Shown piece after piece: positions 33,801 through 44,399 of a stretch of 64,000 nucleotides of DNA; the first letter of the stretch is position 1; each line of letters opens with the position of its first letter. Below the pieces are notes generated by a model, which was not told the DNA's origin, ran no database searches, and saw only the letters and a list, made by a program, of their open reading frames with translations. A program made the position numbers and the translations under genes. Source of the DNA: Diplosphaera chodatii (Eukaryota > Chlorophyta > Trebouxiophyceae > Prasiolales > Stichococcaceae); the NCBI GenBank assembly GCA_032358165.1, contig JAALGY010000020.1, forward strand, positions 744,001-808,000. The letters are read 5' to 3'.

Positions 33801-34866
33801 TTGATAAGGCCCTGATTGAGCTTAGCACCGGCTTGGCACAGGCTTGGCACCAAGATGGCTTGAGCTTGGCACAGGCTTGGCACCGAGATGCACATAGATG
33901 ATTGGTTCCAGCGGGAGCAGTGAGCAGCTCTCACCACATAGCTTGGCGACGCTGCACTGAGCAGACCAAAAACAAAGATGAACATTGCACAAGCCTGCAA
34001 AGATGGACAGTCAGACTTTGGGACGCTTCCAACATTCCACCTGCACTAGCGGCTTGCATCGCACCTACAGTGGGTCTGAAGGACATGCGGGCGGTAAAAT
34101 ACCTGAAAGCCCACACGTCGGCCGCGAGCGTCTGACAGAGCGCCCCATGTGTTAGCGCCCAGCATTGTACCGAGGAACACTACACTGGTGATGAGGGACT
34201 CCTGCAGGGAGCATGGCGTAGTGGACGTGAATGCAGATCATCATAAACCCCAATGCAAGCGCCAGGTGTTGAGGCGGTCTGTCAACTGCTTGCTGGGCAC
34301 GGCATGCACCCTGATACCTGGGTCGCCGACAGCCCCCAGTCGCACCGCACAGCAGGCCCAAGAAACGACAGGAGCATCATCTCCATCGCGTCTGCAGCCC
34401 AGGCCAGCCCCGCGTACAGGAGCAGCAGCACCTGGAACCACCCGAAGCCTGCAGGAAGCAGCTGCGGTTTGCTCTGAAAGCCGCGCAACCCTGAGATCCA
34501 TGCTGCCTGTGCAGGAGCACCGTATTCGGTGTGCTACGTTGGCACTGCTCCAGCCTTGTGACTCACCCATGTGATCGATGGCTTCGTTGACTGTGTAGGT
34601 GGCATCAGCAGCTGCGTCGTCATCTGGTGCCGCATCTGAGGACGACAGCGCCCCCGGCAGCACCAGCGACTGCGCCTCCAGTACGCGTGCATTGCGCTTG
34701 CTGGTGTGCTCCGCCAGACGGTCCTCATCCTCCTCCAAGCAAGCCTGAATGCGTATATTTTGATCATTCGATTGTGATTGCCATGGTCGTCTGCTTCGGC
34801 ACACGGCTGCAGTAGCCTGGCACTCTGGCCGCCCACCTGGTTCAGCTTCACAGCCGCCTCCACCAT
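30840..34866 (-). CDS. MFS transporter 2, SVOP/organic cation transporter 7-like
   Basis: A many-exon gene read right to left from the ATG at 34866 (MVEAAVKLNQ). An acidic N-terminus (ATYTVNEAIDHMG) leads to the first membrane block QVLLLLYAGLAWAADAMEMM, LLSFLGPAVRCDWGLS. The Asp-Ala-Met-Glu-Met signature is typical of SV2/SVOP proteins and plant OCT7/NIaP transporters. Further landmarks are FIFVFGLLSAASPSYV, IRFLVGVGLGGVPVAFALFA, LPESPHFLAVNGRLLEAQEV, RTTLLLLFIWWANAIVYYGL, LPGMLLAAVVVEMFSRKRTL and RSLGMGVVNSFSRIGGLISP, ending with LPIETKGRSLQ and a Ser/Asp/Glu-rich tail (stop 30840-30842). The family moves organic cations or nicotinate-like compounds. Membrane location and substrate are inferred. 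It shares only the MFS fold with its neighbour, so the two are not a recent duplication. Confidence 0.82.
33817..33890 (+). repeat. Imperfect tandem repeat (GCTTGGCAC-rich) in an intron
   Basis: Two imperfect copies of about 35-45 bases, each beginning TGAGCTT and ending near AGATG, are built from shorter GGCTTGGCAC units. They sit in the transporter 2 intron between the exon coding WLLLIRFLVG and the exon coding FIFVFGLLSA. Confidence 0.8.
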
Positions 34867-35252
34867 CGACCCCGGGGTCAGGCGTGCGTAGTCTCAGTAG
34901 CACATATGCGACGTTCCTATCCTTGTGCGCCTGTCTCAATAACTGTCACTGCTGCTGCACTCGTTGTAACAACAGCTGACCACATGCATCCGATGTGACC
35001 AGGGTGGTGCCGCTGGGAGCTAGCACATGCGAAGTTTGTAATGCGTGCCAGCGACTGCAATTGCTGGTCCAATTGCAACGCTGTGACATGCTGCTTGCCA
35101 GACATGGGCGCTGAGCGAGTTTCTGCCCTCACGTGACGTCTGACAGATACATACAACTTCCAGTGCTTCCGTCTAAGCCCTGGCCAGGCCGCCTTGAGCG
35201 CTGCATGTTGCAGTGCCTCCTCCTCTCAGCAGGTGGCCAGGGGGCGGTCAAG
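34867..35252. other. Divergent promoter region, MFS transporter 2 and RPL9
   Basis: These 386 bases between two divergent start codons must hold both promoters. The plus-strand frame open from 35133 continues into RPL9, but its upstream part has no L9 homology, so it is taken as 5' UTR. Confidence 0.5.
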
Positions 35253-37006
35253 ATGAAGCTCCTGCACTCCACCCGCGAGGTGGTCGTCCCGGAGGGGCTG
35301 TCCCTGGAGGTCAAGGCCCGCCAAGTCCGCGTGAAGGGCCCAAGAGGTGAGCACATCACCAGCCAGTTTGGGCTTCTGGCTCGGCTGAAGGCAGGAGTGG
35401 ACGACTGCAGACACACTTATGGACATGCAACGGCGGCTGCACGAGCTTTGGGCGAATCAACCCGGCAACAAGCACATGGCAAGCAGGGATGGCTGGCCCA
35501 TGTTCAGCCTGGCTGTAGCCGCAGCCAGGGCAAGCGCAGCGACAACGCGCGCTGCAGCACGCTCAGAAATTCTGGCTGCCGTTTCATGATTGGCATCGAG
35601 GCTGCTGCGCCTGCAACAGTGCTGCGGCCGGCATTGCAGCCAAGGAAGCGGCGGGGCAGCAAAAGCCGCTAGCAATCCCGCATGATGCCACTGCATGATG
35701 CCGTGAGTTAGTCGCATGCACATCCGCCACTGGCAGCGACGCTGCAGCCAGTCAGTGAAGATGCCTGGGCGAAGGGCTGCAGGGGACTTGCCAAGCGGGG
35801 GCCTGCGCCTGCATTGGGCAGCCAGCCCTAGACAAAGTCATCTTGTGGGGCTAGCACGTCAGACGCCGAGCGCATGGAGTCTTCCGAGTCGATGGGGTTC
35901 CAACGCTCCGTGATGTCCATGCGACTGATGTGCCTTGAGCGGCGTCTCCTGTGAACCCTGTGCAGGCCAGCTCACACGGGACTTCAAGCACACGCGGCTG
36001 GACTTCGCGATCGTCGAGGAGGATGGCGTCAAGAAGCTGCGCGTGGACTGCCACCTGGGCAAGCGCAAGTCGCTGGCGGTGATGCGCACCGTGACCTCGC
36101 ACATCCAGAACCTGTTCACGGGCGTCTCGAAGGTGAGGCTGTGCTGCCTTCAGACGGCCGCGCCATGTGCAGCCGTGCAAGCCTGGCTGCAATCAGCATA
36201 GTGCGTCATTGCGCAAGCAAGCGACTTGGCAAAGGAGGGCATCTCTCACTCATAGGGAGCGGGGCTCTCCACACGTGACATCACCCGGTGTGCTGTCCCT
36301 TCCCTAACGACGGGTTCCAGACGGCTCAGGCCTGCCCTATGCACTCCGCAGGGCTTTGAGTACAAGATGCGGCTGGTGTATGCTCACTTCCCGATCAACA
36401 TCAACATTGCCAACGAGGGCACGCTGGTGGAGATCCGCAACTTCCTGGGCGAGAAGCGCGTGCGCTCCGTCAACATGTATCCAGGTCAGTCCTCCCATTC
36501 CCTGCTGATGGAGATGAAATGTGCCCGGACCAGCGTGGAAGCCTTCGATGAAAGCCGCCGCAGGTCTCAAAGGATGCTCTGCCGTGCTCCTGCCCATCCA
36601 TGGTAGTGGCCAGTCACGTGACTTGCATGTCACTACATGCGCTGCTTTGGCACATCCAGGTGTGAAGTGCGACCGGTCCTCGGCAGTGAAGGACGAGCTG
36701 CTCCTCACTGGCAACGACGTGGATATGGTGTCCCACTCGGCAGCGCTCATCAGTGGCCAGTGCCACGTGCGGAAGAAGGACATCCGCAAGTTCTTGGACG
36801 GCATCTACATCGCCGAGCGGGGGCTCGTCGTGAAGGTGCGCAAATCTTTGCGGGATGCAATCGACATACCAGCACATGGTAGTCTTGCTGCGACCTGGCT
36901 GCCAGCCGCCCAGTAGGCCCAACACAGCATTGCGTGGGTTTGTAGCCCAGTGCCTCCATGTGCTGCTGTGTGTAACTCGTTGTTGGTCTGTTTGCAGGAG
37001 GAGTAG
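35253..37006 (+). CDS. RPL9: 60S ribosomal protein L9 (uL6)
   Basis: Five exons close exactly: 35253-35346, 35966-36132, 36352-36484, 36660-36835, 36998-37006 (579 nt, 192 aa, the normal L9 length). The protein starts [16 protein letters not shown], then [65 protein letters not shown] and [13 protein letters not shown]. It is a component of the large cytosolic ribosomal subunit near the GTPase centre. Intron 1 is 619 bases, long for this window; I saw no convincing C/D or H/ACA snoRNA in it. The last exon is only nine bases: two codons and the stop. A TGTAA lies about 110 bases downstream. Confidence 0.97.
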
Positions 37007-37113
37007 AGCCAAGCATGGGAGGGGGGCGTCACCTTGCCATCTGGCAGTTTCACCTGCTGATGCTCGTCTAGGGTGTCACTCATCAGTGCACTTCAAGATC
37101 TTATCGGCAACAC

Positions 37114-37118
37114 TGTAA
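37114..37118 (+). terminator. Possible TGTAA polyadenylation signal of RPL9
   Basis: TGTAA, the common green-algal polyadenylation signal, lies about 108 bases after the RPL9 stop and before the convergent stress-protein gene ends. Position is plausible; the match alone is weak. Confidence 0.35.
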
Positions 37119-37247
37119 CAAACATCAAATCGGTTCCTGCAGTTCCTACTACACAGCTGTAGAGCTTGCAGATGCTTGACAAACCACCCCACTAAGTCAC
37201 TCCCACACAGCCTGGCATTGGGCATGCCGGCGCGATGTCCACACATA

Positions 37248-38399
37248 TCAGTGCATCACCAACACAGTTTGGTTGCACTTGTTCACAGTGTACTTTGTTA
37301 CAGACCCAACCAGGTACTTGAGCAGCCGACCTTTGTGGTGCGCTGCCATCACGACCAGGGCTGCATCCAACTCATCCGCCTGTGCATGACCAAGCGGAGT
37401 GTCGGCATACATTAGGAAGTGTGTTGATGCCTGAGTAACCGTTGTAGGCTGCACACATCAGCAGGACTGCTCGACCAGCATTGGAGCTACATTGATCTGT
37501 GTGAACTTGGCACATCTAGCAGCTGTACACCTTGTGACATATCTGCTGGCCGATAATGTCGCAGTCGGTGCTGGCTTCAACAATGCAGACATCATGCTGT
37601 GCCTGGCACGGCGCAACAGCAAGCATTAGTCGACAGGTCTTTGCAGTGTATCGCATGTCTGTGTGATACGGCGGTCATAGACGTGTCCCTCACAGAAACA
37701 ATTGATCGCAGGCTTACCCCAAGCTCATGTACGATGGGGACAAACCGATCCTGTATGAAGCCTTGTGCTTGTATGACCTGCACCAATGCAAAGGCCATGC
37801 CACACGAGTACCTCATATGACATCCGGCATATTGACATGGACGATGCGTGGCTGTTGCATTTCGTTGACATTTCTTGCGCCTGACTGCGACCAGCGCCCT
37901 CACCCCTAAGTGTTCAGGCTGCATGCTGGTCGACGCAAAATGCTGTGCCGGTGGAACGATATGTAGGAAGTGAAACACATCCCCTGCGAACTGAGATGCG
38001 TTGTTGGCCATCCTCCAGGTACCACGACTAGCAAGATCACAGTTTGCCCAGCAGCGTGGGGTACCAACTGGTGTCATCTGCGCATGCTTACCTGGCCTGT
38101 AGAATTGATCAATGGTCCAGCGCAGCGCATGCTCCGAATCCTGCGCAGGCCAGGAATGCGGCTGGTCTTGAGGCGAATGCACATTGGTCCTGACTGTTTT
38201 GTACGCCGAGTCGCACGAACGATGTTTGTGCCGCATGCCCATGACATGCGCCATGCCCTACACCGACAGTACACATGTTCTTCAAGCTCACCTCATGATC
38301 ATCAATTGGCACGAGGATATTGCGGCTTGCCGCATCAGTTTGTGGCGGAGTGGTCTGAGGCTGCGGTGTGCTCGGCTCAGCTGCCCCACTTTGGTCCAT
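37248..38399 (-). CDS. Universal stress protein (UspA domain)
   Basis: A small multi-exon gene read right to left. After a Pro/Gln/Thr-rich leader (MDQSGAAEPSTPQPQ), exon 1 reads ASRNILVPIDDHE, the first UspA strand. Exon 2 reads DSEHALRWTIDQFYRP and exon 3 GDVFHFLHIVPPAQHF. Further exons read QDRFVPIVHELGV and IVEASTDCDIIGQQI. The last exon reads AALVVMAAHHKGRLLKYLVG, then SVTKYTVNKCNQTVLVMH and a stop at 37248-37250. The final Gly/Ser-Val-Thr segment matches the ATP-binding loop region of plant USPs. Function in the cell is unknown; USPs commonly bind ATP and respond to stress. The start is the ATG at 38399. The gene is convergent with RPL9. Confidence 0.8.
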
Positions 38400-39058
38400 G
38401 CTCACAATCTGCGGCAGTTGCCGTGCAATTCACAGTCGGCAAAGCGACCAAGGCTCTGACATCAAGCTGGCTGCTTACAAGAAGGTAACTGCAGACCCTT
38501 ATTCAGGCTGATCATCCGCAGCTTTGCTCGCAGAAGCCAACTCAAGAGGAAGCTGCAGGGATGCAGGTCATGTGCTGCCACCACAGATTGGGTACCACCG
38601 AGGCCATGCAAGCTTTTCGGGAAATCCCCAGCAGCAAACAGTGCAGCTGATATAAGCATCACTCTGTAGACCCAGCAGTTGCTGACACACTCGCAATCTG
38701 TGCTGGTGCAACAGAGTGCCATGGCGGTGTCAGAGTGGTGGCAATGGGCAGTGTCATCAACCACAGACCGTACGTTGCCCACTGTACGTCAGTACCCAAG
38801 CAGTCTAACGACTTTGAGTTCAACTCTCACGGTCATCAAACGTTGATACCTGAAAGGTCGCCACGCTGCACAAACACTGATCAACACGACCGAGCCTCTG
38901 CAAGTTCAGCACACATGCTGCGATCCTATGGACGGAAACTGCCTGCGGCTGATGTGCCAGATGTACCAGGGGGGCACACGGCTGCTAAGCTGGGAAATGG
39001 GGGCTGCATGGCACAGTGTGCTGCACACCTGCCCGTCTGTACTGTTTTGTGCTCTTTA
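38400..39058 (-). other. Intergenic region, epimerase to stress-protein gene
   Basis: These 659 bases lie between two minus-strand genes: the 3' UTR of the epimerase and the promoter of the stress protein. No conserved exon is visible. Confidence 0.45.
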
Positions 39059-42013
39059 TCAGACCGGAATGTACGCCCAGTCTGCTGCCTGCGGTTTGCC
39101 GCTGCTTGCATCGCTGCCGTCCAAAGAGTAGTACCTGCAAACAGCGGGCTATGTTTACCACTTGCCTCTCTCCGCATACGAGCCGCATACGAGCCAGAAA
39201 GTTGCTTGGTGACCAGGGTATAGTGTCGACACCTGAGGAACCAATCGGCAAAGCGCTGCATGCCCTGGTCTAGCAGCATCTGCGGTGCATACCCCAGCTC
39301 CTGCAGCAGCAACTTAGTGCATCTTGGCAAGCGACGACCAACGCTGAGGTACTTGCTCGACACTGCACTCGGATAGAGCTTGTGCATACGACCCGCACCC
39401 TGCGCAGACAACGAGCTGCGCGCTGTGGAACAGGGCATGGACGCGCACTTTACGGGCGGCGGAGATGTCTGCAAAGGTCGCCAGCACGTCGCCAGTGGGC
39501 GGAACTGGGATGTACTTACGGACGGCGCGCCGCCCCAGGTGCTTCTCTAACAACACAACCATCTCTGACACCGTGTGTGGGTGGGTGTTGCCCAGGTTGT
39601 ACACCTGCAGACACCAGCAGCACCTCATGTGGCAGTGCACCTCCAGTACAGGGTGGCCAACGACCGACATGACATGTGAGCCTGTAGACGCAGCAGAACA
39701 CCACGGCACAGCAGCTAGGCTGCTGACACCTTGTAGTGAGCAGCGCCCTTTTCTGAGGGCGGGATCTCAGCCAGCGCCCCCATGATACCGTCTACAATGT
39801 CGTCTATATAGGTGAAGTCGCGTTTCAGCTCGCTCTTCTCTGGCCCCTGGGTGCACCAATTATCACAGAATGGCAACGGCGGGCAGCAGCTGCATGGAAG
39901 ATGGCAGGCAACTGCGACCTTTCTGCCAACTGTAGTCAACAAGCTGCAATGCATTCACCATGCCACACTGCAGCGCACCTGGAAAATTGTGATTGGCTTG
40001 CCCTGCATGATGTTGATGGCAAACTTGTAGGCGGCCATGTCGGGGCGGCCCCAGGGGCCGTACACGGTGAAGAAGCGCAGCCCCGTCACGCTCATGCTGT
40101 ATATGTTGTAGTACGTGTGGCAGATCAGCTCATCCGCCTGCAAGCATGTGAACTTCGTGAGCCTCCTAGCCACACCAAATTTCGCAGTATCAGGGGGCGT
40201 GCATGCTGGCACAGTCAATGCTCCTGCAGCACAGGCTTGCATGGTGGATGTCACTCAGATAGTCTGTGGGCTGTAGTCTGTGGACACAAGCACTTGCCCG
40301 CTTTGTGGATGCGTACAGCGAGGCGGGGTTGTCCACTCTATCCGACTCCGAAAACGGCTGCTTTTTGTTGAGACCATACACTGAGCTGCTGCTGGCATAC
40401 ACCAGGCGTGGCATTGGGTCTTGAGACTGCAATGGCGAGACCGGCTTGAAACCTCTGACATCAACTTGTATATACAAACAGCGGTGATCATATGGTACAA
40501 GCCTAATTGGGGGCCCACTGCACAGCATCAGGCCTCACCCTGATGGCCTCGAGAAGGGTCACATGCCCCGCAACATTAGCGTGCACATATGAGTAGGGGT
40601 TTTTCGTGGCATACCGCACTCCTGCCTGTGGAACCAACATGGTGGTGCCATCAGAATCAGACGGCAGCCCAGGGTACCATCCACAAATCCTCATGTGTAC
40701 ACGAGGAAGCGGACGCATGAAATAAGATTGCCACTCCTACCTGCGCCGCCAAGTGCAGCACATGCGAAAACTCGCACAGGTTGAACAGGCGCTCCAGCAG
40801 CGGCGCGTCAGTGATGTCGCCGTCGACAATATACACGCCATTGGACACGGCAAAGGCCTGCCGTGCCCGCTTCAGCGCAACCGGGTAGTAGTCGTTGAAG
40901 TTGTCCAGCCCCAGCACACCTGCGTTGCCACGCCATATGTCATTTTGTGCCTGCCTATGGGTACAATAATGAAGAGAGCAGATAATGGTCTCACCTGTAC
41001 ATTGCAGTGCGTGTGGAGCACCATCCATTTGTCATGTGAGCAGTGTTTTGACCTGCCTGTCCAAAAAGCAGTTGTCCCTGGAGGTCCGCACTCACCATGG
41101 CCTCGCCTCCGGATCATGAGTGCAGCGTGCACGCCGATGAAGCCACCAGCGCCTGTCACCAGCACCGTCATTGGCGGCGCGCCCTGCGTGTGGCCGGTGC
41201 CCTGGCACGAATCATGCGCCCGCTCCATGTTCAGCGGCATGTATGCCCGCTGCAGCAGCGAATGGCGCCATGTCAGCAGCCACACACAGCTTTGTCTGCA
41301 ATTCAGCGCTGAGGAACTGGATCCCAGCAGCGGGGTAAGCCGCGTTTCTTCACTGCATTGCAGCTCGCCCCAGTCATTCCCCAGAACTCTGCCAGTTTGG
41401 CGCCACCTTGCTGACGGGCTGAAGGCCCATGCCCTGGTACCCAGGGTAGCGCGCCGCTGCTTTCGCGCCCACATCATGGAGCGCGGCATCTGCCACGGGC
41501 TGCTGCAGGTTGGAGAAGTCCAACGTGCTGCCTTGTACCAAGTGCCAAACTGGCGTCGCCAGCCTGCGGTGTGGCAGACCACCAGTGTATGGAACGGCAG
41601 GGTAGCCACTAGGCGTCAGGCAACATGCACAACAGCACAGATCAGGTGAACGCGGGCAAGCGGTGATCAGCTTCGTGGCTGTGTGGCGCCGCACATGCAC
41701 ACGATGGCGAGCGCGGCCACGCCGCCCAGGGTAGCGAGCAGGCTGGGCATCTGCCATGGCGCCTGGAAGCGTCAGCACACCAAGTCGGCTGGGAAACACA
41801 TGGAGAGCGGGCATCCGACTGTCCAGCAAGCAAGGGGCGAGCAGCGTTTGGCCGGCACGCGCCAGGACGACTCACCGCCTGGCTGCGCGGCGTGGCGAGC
41901 CCGTTGGGCGATGGGCTGCGCATCTGCGCAGCAGCAACCTGCACCTTCAGCCGAGCCAGGCCAAGCAGGCCGGGGCTCTGCTCGTGATCGGCGCCGCGCG
42001 AGCCGCTGCCCAT
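39059..42013 (-). CDS. UDP-glucuronate 4-epimerase (GAE-like), type II membrane protein
   Basis: Read right to left from ATG 42013. It converts UDP-glucuronate to UDP-galacturonate, the precursor of galacturonate-containing wall polysaccharides. A cytosolic N-terminus is followed by one anchor (MPSLLATLGGVAALAIVCMC), as in plant Golgi GAEs, then a stem. The SDR domain begins TVLVTGAGGFIGVHAALMI (GxxGxxG NAD site), then LDNFNDYYPVALKRAR, AGVRYATKNPYSYVHAN, LVYASSSSVYG and SLYASTKRA (the latter near the expected Tyr-x-x-x-Lys, here YAST-K), GLRFFTVYGPWGRPDMA, RDFTYIDDIVDGI and NLGNTHPHTVSEMV. The penultimate exon ends MQRFADWFLR at 39233. A last exon from 39134 (RYYSLDGSDASSG ... YIPV) joins in frame to a stop at 39059-39061. 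The C-terminal exon is inferred from frame and splice fit. Confidence 0.88.
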
Positions 42014-42999
42014 GCGGTCATGGGCGCGTGTGGCTGCGTGCCCTCAGCTCATGCGCCGCACGGCACGGCTGGCAGCGCTGCGGGGGGAGCAGGGCTTGCA
42101 CACCGCTGTCCGTTCACGCAGTGGACGTCTGAGCACTACAGTCACTCAGGAGTTCGCAGATGTGATCAGCCTCAGAGGCAGATGCGCTGGCTGTGCCCCA
42201 ACTCTGAATCGGGCAGGTGAGTGGGCACCTTCGAGCGACAACCCGTCAGATGTCGCACTATAGATAATGACTTCCTGCGAGCCCCAGTTGCGAGCTGATC
42301 TGCCGCTATGCATGCAATCACCAGCGAGAGGGTTGACTGTTCTAGAGCGCTGCTTTGTTGGTCTCTGCGGCTTTCCAAGAATGCAAGTTGACTTACGTCA
42401 TACATTGCACACATCCGAGGGCACCCTGCAGCGATGGTCTGACCTGCACATAGGCATGTGCAACTTCATGAAGCCTCACTTCCAGCTCTGCAGACATCGC
42501 ATGCATGCGGGCAGCTTGAATGCGAAGTGTTGCCGCGGGTATCCGTTGCACAGCGTATAGCACTGTGTCAAGACTGACTGCTAGGTGGCAACCAAACACA
42601 ACAGCTTTGGTGTCCAGCATCCACTAACCCTTTTCGATCTCAAGAAAGAACAGTTGCAGCTCTCTTGAGGCATGATGCCGAGCCTGCATGCACGTGGCGT
42701 TGCGACGCCAGCATGTGACATGGCAGCGCGGCACAGCCAATGCATCACAGCATTCAGGACCTGCAGGCCTCGAACCCGTGAGCATGTAACATGTTCACTC
42801 ACGATATGATTTGGATAGATCGGCTGCTTTGCATGCATGCGTAAACGTGTTGGTTCCATACATGCAGGGCAGCGTAATGTGTGCCGACGTGCCACAACAT
42901 GCAGCACGCAGGTGCTTCATGTCGAGTGTATACAGCATGCTAGTGACCTGGACGTGTCAGATATTCTCCACTCAAGGCGCCGCCGATAGGATTGCTGGC
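42014..42999. other. Divergent intergenic region, epimerase and TPR gene
   Basis: These 986 bases hold the epimerase promoter and the 5' part of the TPR gene. A leader exon of the TPR gene could be hidden here, because an in-frame acceptor (TGTCAG) lies at about 42953-42958. I could not identify the leader. Confidence 0.4.
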
Positions 43000-44125
43000 A
43001 TGCCACAGGCTGCAGAGCTGCTGTCCGAGGGGCGGGCGAAGCATGACCGGGGGGACCGCATGGGTGCAGTCATGATGTACGAAAAGGCCTTGAAGAAGGT
43101 GAGTTGTCGGTCGACGTTCATAAGTGACATACGTTCTTCACAGCACCATATGCAAGTGGTTGGGGCTGTGCAGATGGTGGATGCCGCACTCTGCTGAGCC
43201 TGGCAACGTGTATCACAAGGGGTGATGCATCTTCTGCCAGGACCCGACGATTCAGCAGCGGCAGGAGGCCTTGTATCATTCGACGTGTGCTCACGCCTTT
43301 GCCGGCGACCTGGAGTTTGCGCAGGTCACCCTGAGAGGTGTGTGGAGATGAATATGCGCCATGTGCATGTGCAGCCAGCGAACGGCCTTCAGAAGGAGCT
43401 GTGTCTGATCACCTGAATTTCAACATGGAGCACAACTGGTACTGCAGATATCTTGAATGTGCACCAGCAGTACGTCATGATGTTGCAGATGCCATTGTGG
43501 CTGGGCTCGACTTTGAGGCAGCACTGCAGGATGCCAACATGGTGAAGTTGCAAGCATCACAGCAGGTGTACACACATTCTCGTGCCGCATCTCTGCCGCA
43601 GTCATTGCAACATCATGCCTTCTCAACCTCAAACCTACAGAACCTTCCACACACCGGCCACCTGACATGCAGGTCATGATCCAGCTGCGCAAGTTTGCAC
43701 AGAAGGTGCAGCGTGGGCAGCAGCAAGGGGGCGACAAGCAAGCGGGGGCGGCCAGTGCACCGCGGTCCTCAAAGTCGCCCACTGCACAGCGCATCAGCCT
43801 CACCTCGGATGCATCGCAGCTGCTGGGCACCGACATGACGGGCCTCGACACATCAGTGGGCGGTAAGCCTTCTTCCTGATGATTACACTTTAGAGTATGG
43901 TGCTTGCTGCAGCAACATCAGATGCAGTAGACCCTTAATCCAAACTCACGTTGGACACCTGCACTTTGCAGTCGCCATTCCATCTCGCTACTTGTGTTAT
44001 GACAAGGCACTGCCGTACATGCAGGTGTTATCAAGCGTGTGGCTGCGCTGCTGCTAGTTTTATCTGTGCTCGGCATCGTGCTGTTCTTTGTGGGCTTTAA
44101 GTATGCTTTCCCAGAAGCACGCTGA
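43000..44125 (+). CDS. Small TPR protein with C-terminal membrane anchor
   Basis: Five exons keep frame: 43000-43098, 43241-43337, 43489-43565, 43673-43862, 44025-44125 (187 aa from Met 43000). Residues 1-33 (AAELLSEGRAKHDRGDRMGA, VMMYEKALKK) and the next exon (QQRQEALYHSTCAHAFAGDL, EFAQVTLRDAIV) form two TPR-like helix pairs. A helical segment with VMIQLRKFAQKVQRGQQQ leads to a Ser/Thr-rich linker. One C-terminal helix (VAALLLVLSVLGIVLFFVGF) near the end, followed by KYAFPEAR, suggests a membrane anchor. It resembles plant and algal small TPR proteins, some plastid-located, but I cannot name an orthologue. The true start may be upstream: the frame is open through GAADRIAGMPQ, and a spliced leader, possibly a transit peptide, is likely. 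Confidence 0.7.
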
Positions 44126-44399
44126 TCTGCAGCAGGATAGTAACACTCTATAAATGACGGTGGGTTGAGTTGTGCAACCGTCAGCCTTGCGATGCTCATT
44201 TTAAGCTGCAGCATGTATGCACAGAGCTGTGTCAGCAACGTCTGTGCGAACGTGCAACTTCATTCACCTAGCATGCTCCGTTCTGGTGCTTACCCGGCTT
44301 CACTGCTCAGTTTCACGCCCACGCTTGTGGTGCGAACGGTCCCGCGCTGCAATGACACATCTTTAATGCGTATGTACAGCTTGAGCGCTGAATGGACAC

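Noticed and set aside
35347..35965. Possible snoRNA in RPL9 intron 1
   Set aside because: GATGA-like and CTGA-like words occur, but not in the spacing or terminal-stem context of a C/D box snoRNA.
40753..41649. 298-codon open frame on the plus strand
   Set aside because: It lies antisense to the epimerase exons, which carry clear SDR motifs; its own translation is Cys/His/Arg-rich with no domain.
42760..42800. CTCGAACCCGTGAGC, resembling a tRNA T-arm on the minus strand
   Set aside because: The flanking bases do not form a T-stem, and no acceptor stem, D-arm or anticodon arm can be folded around it.
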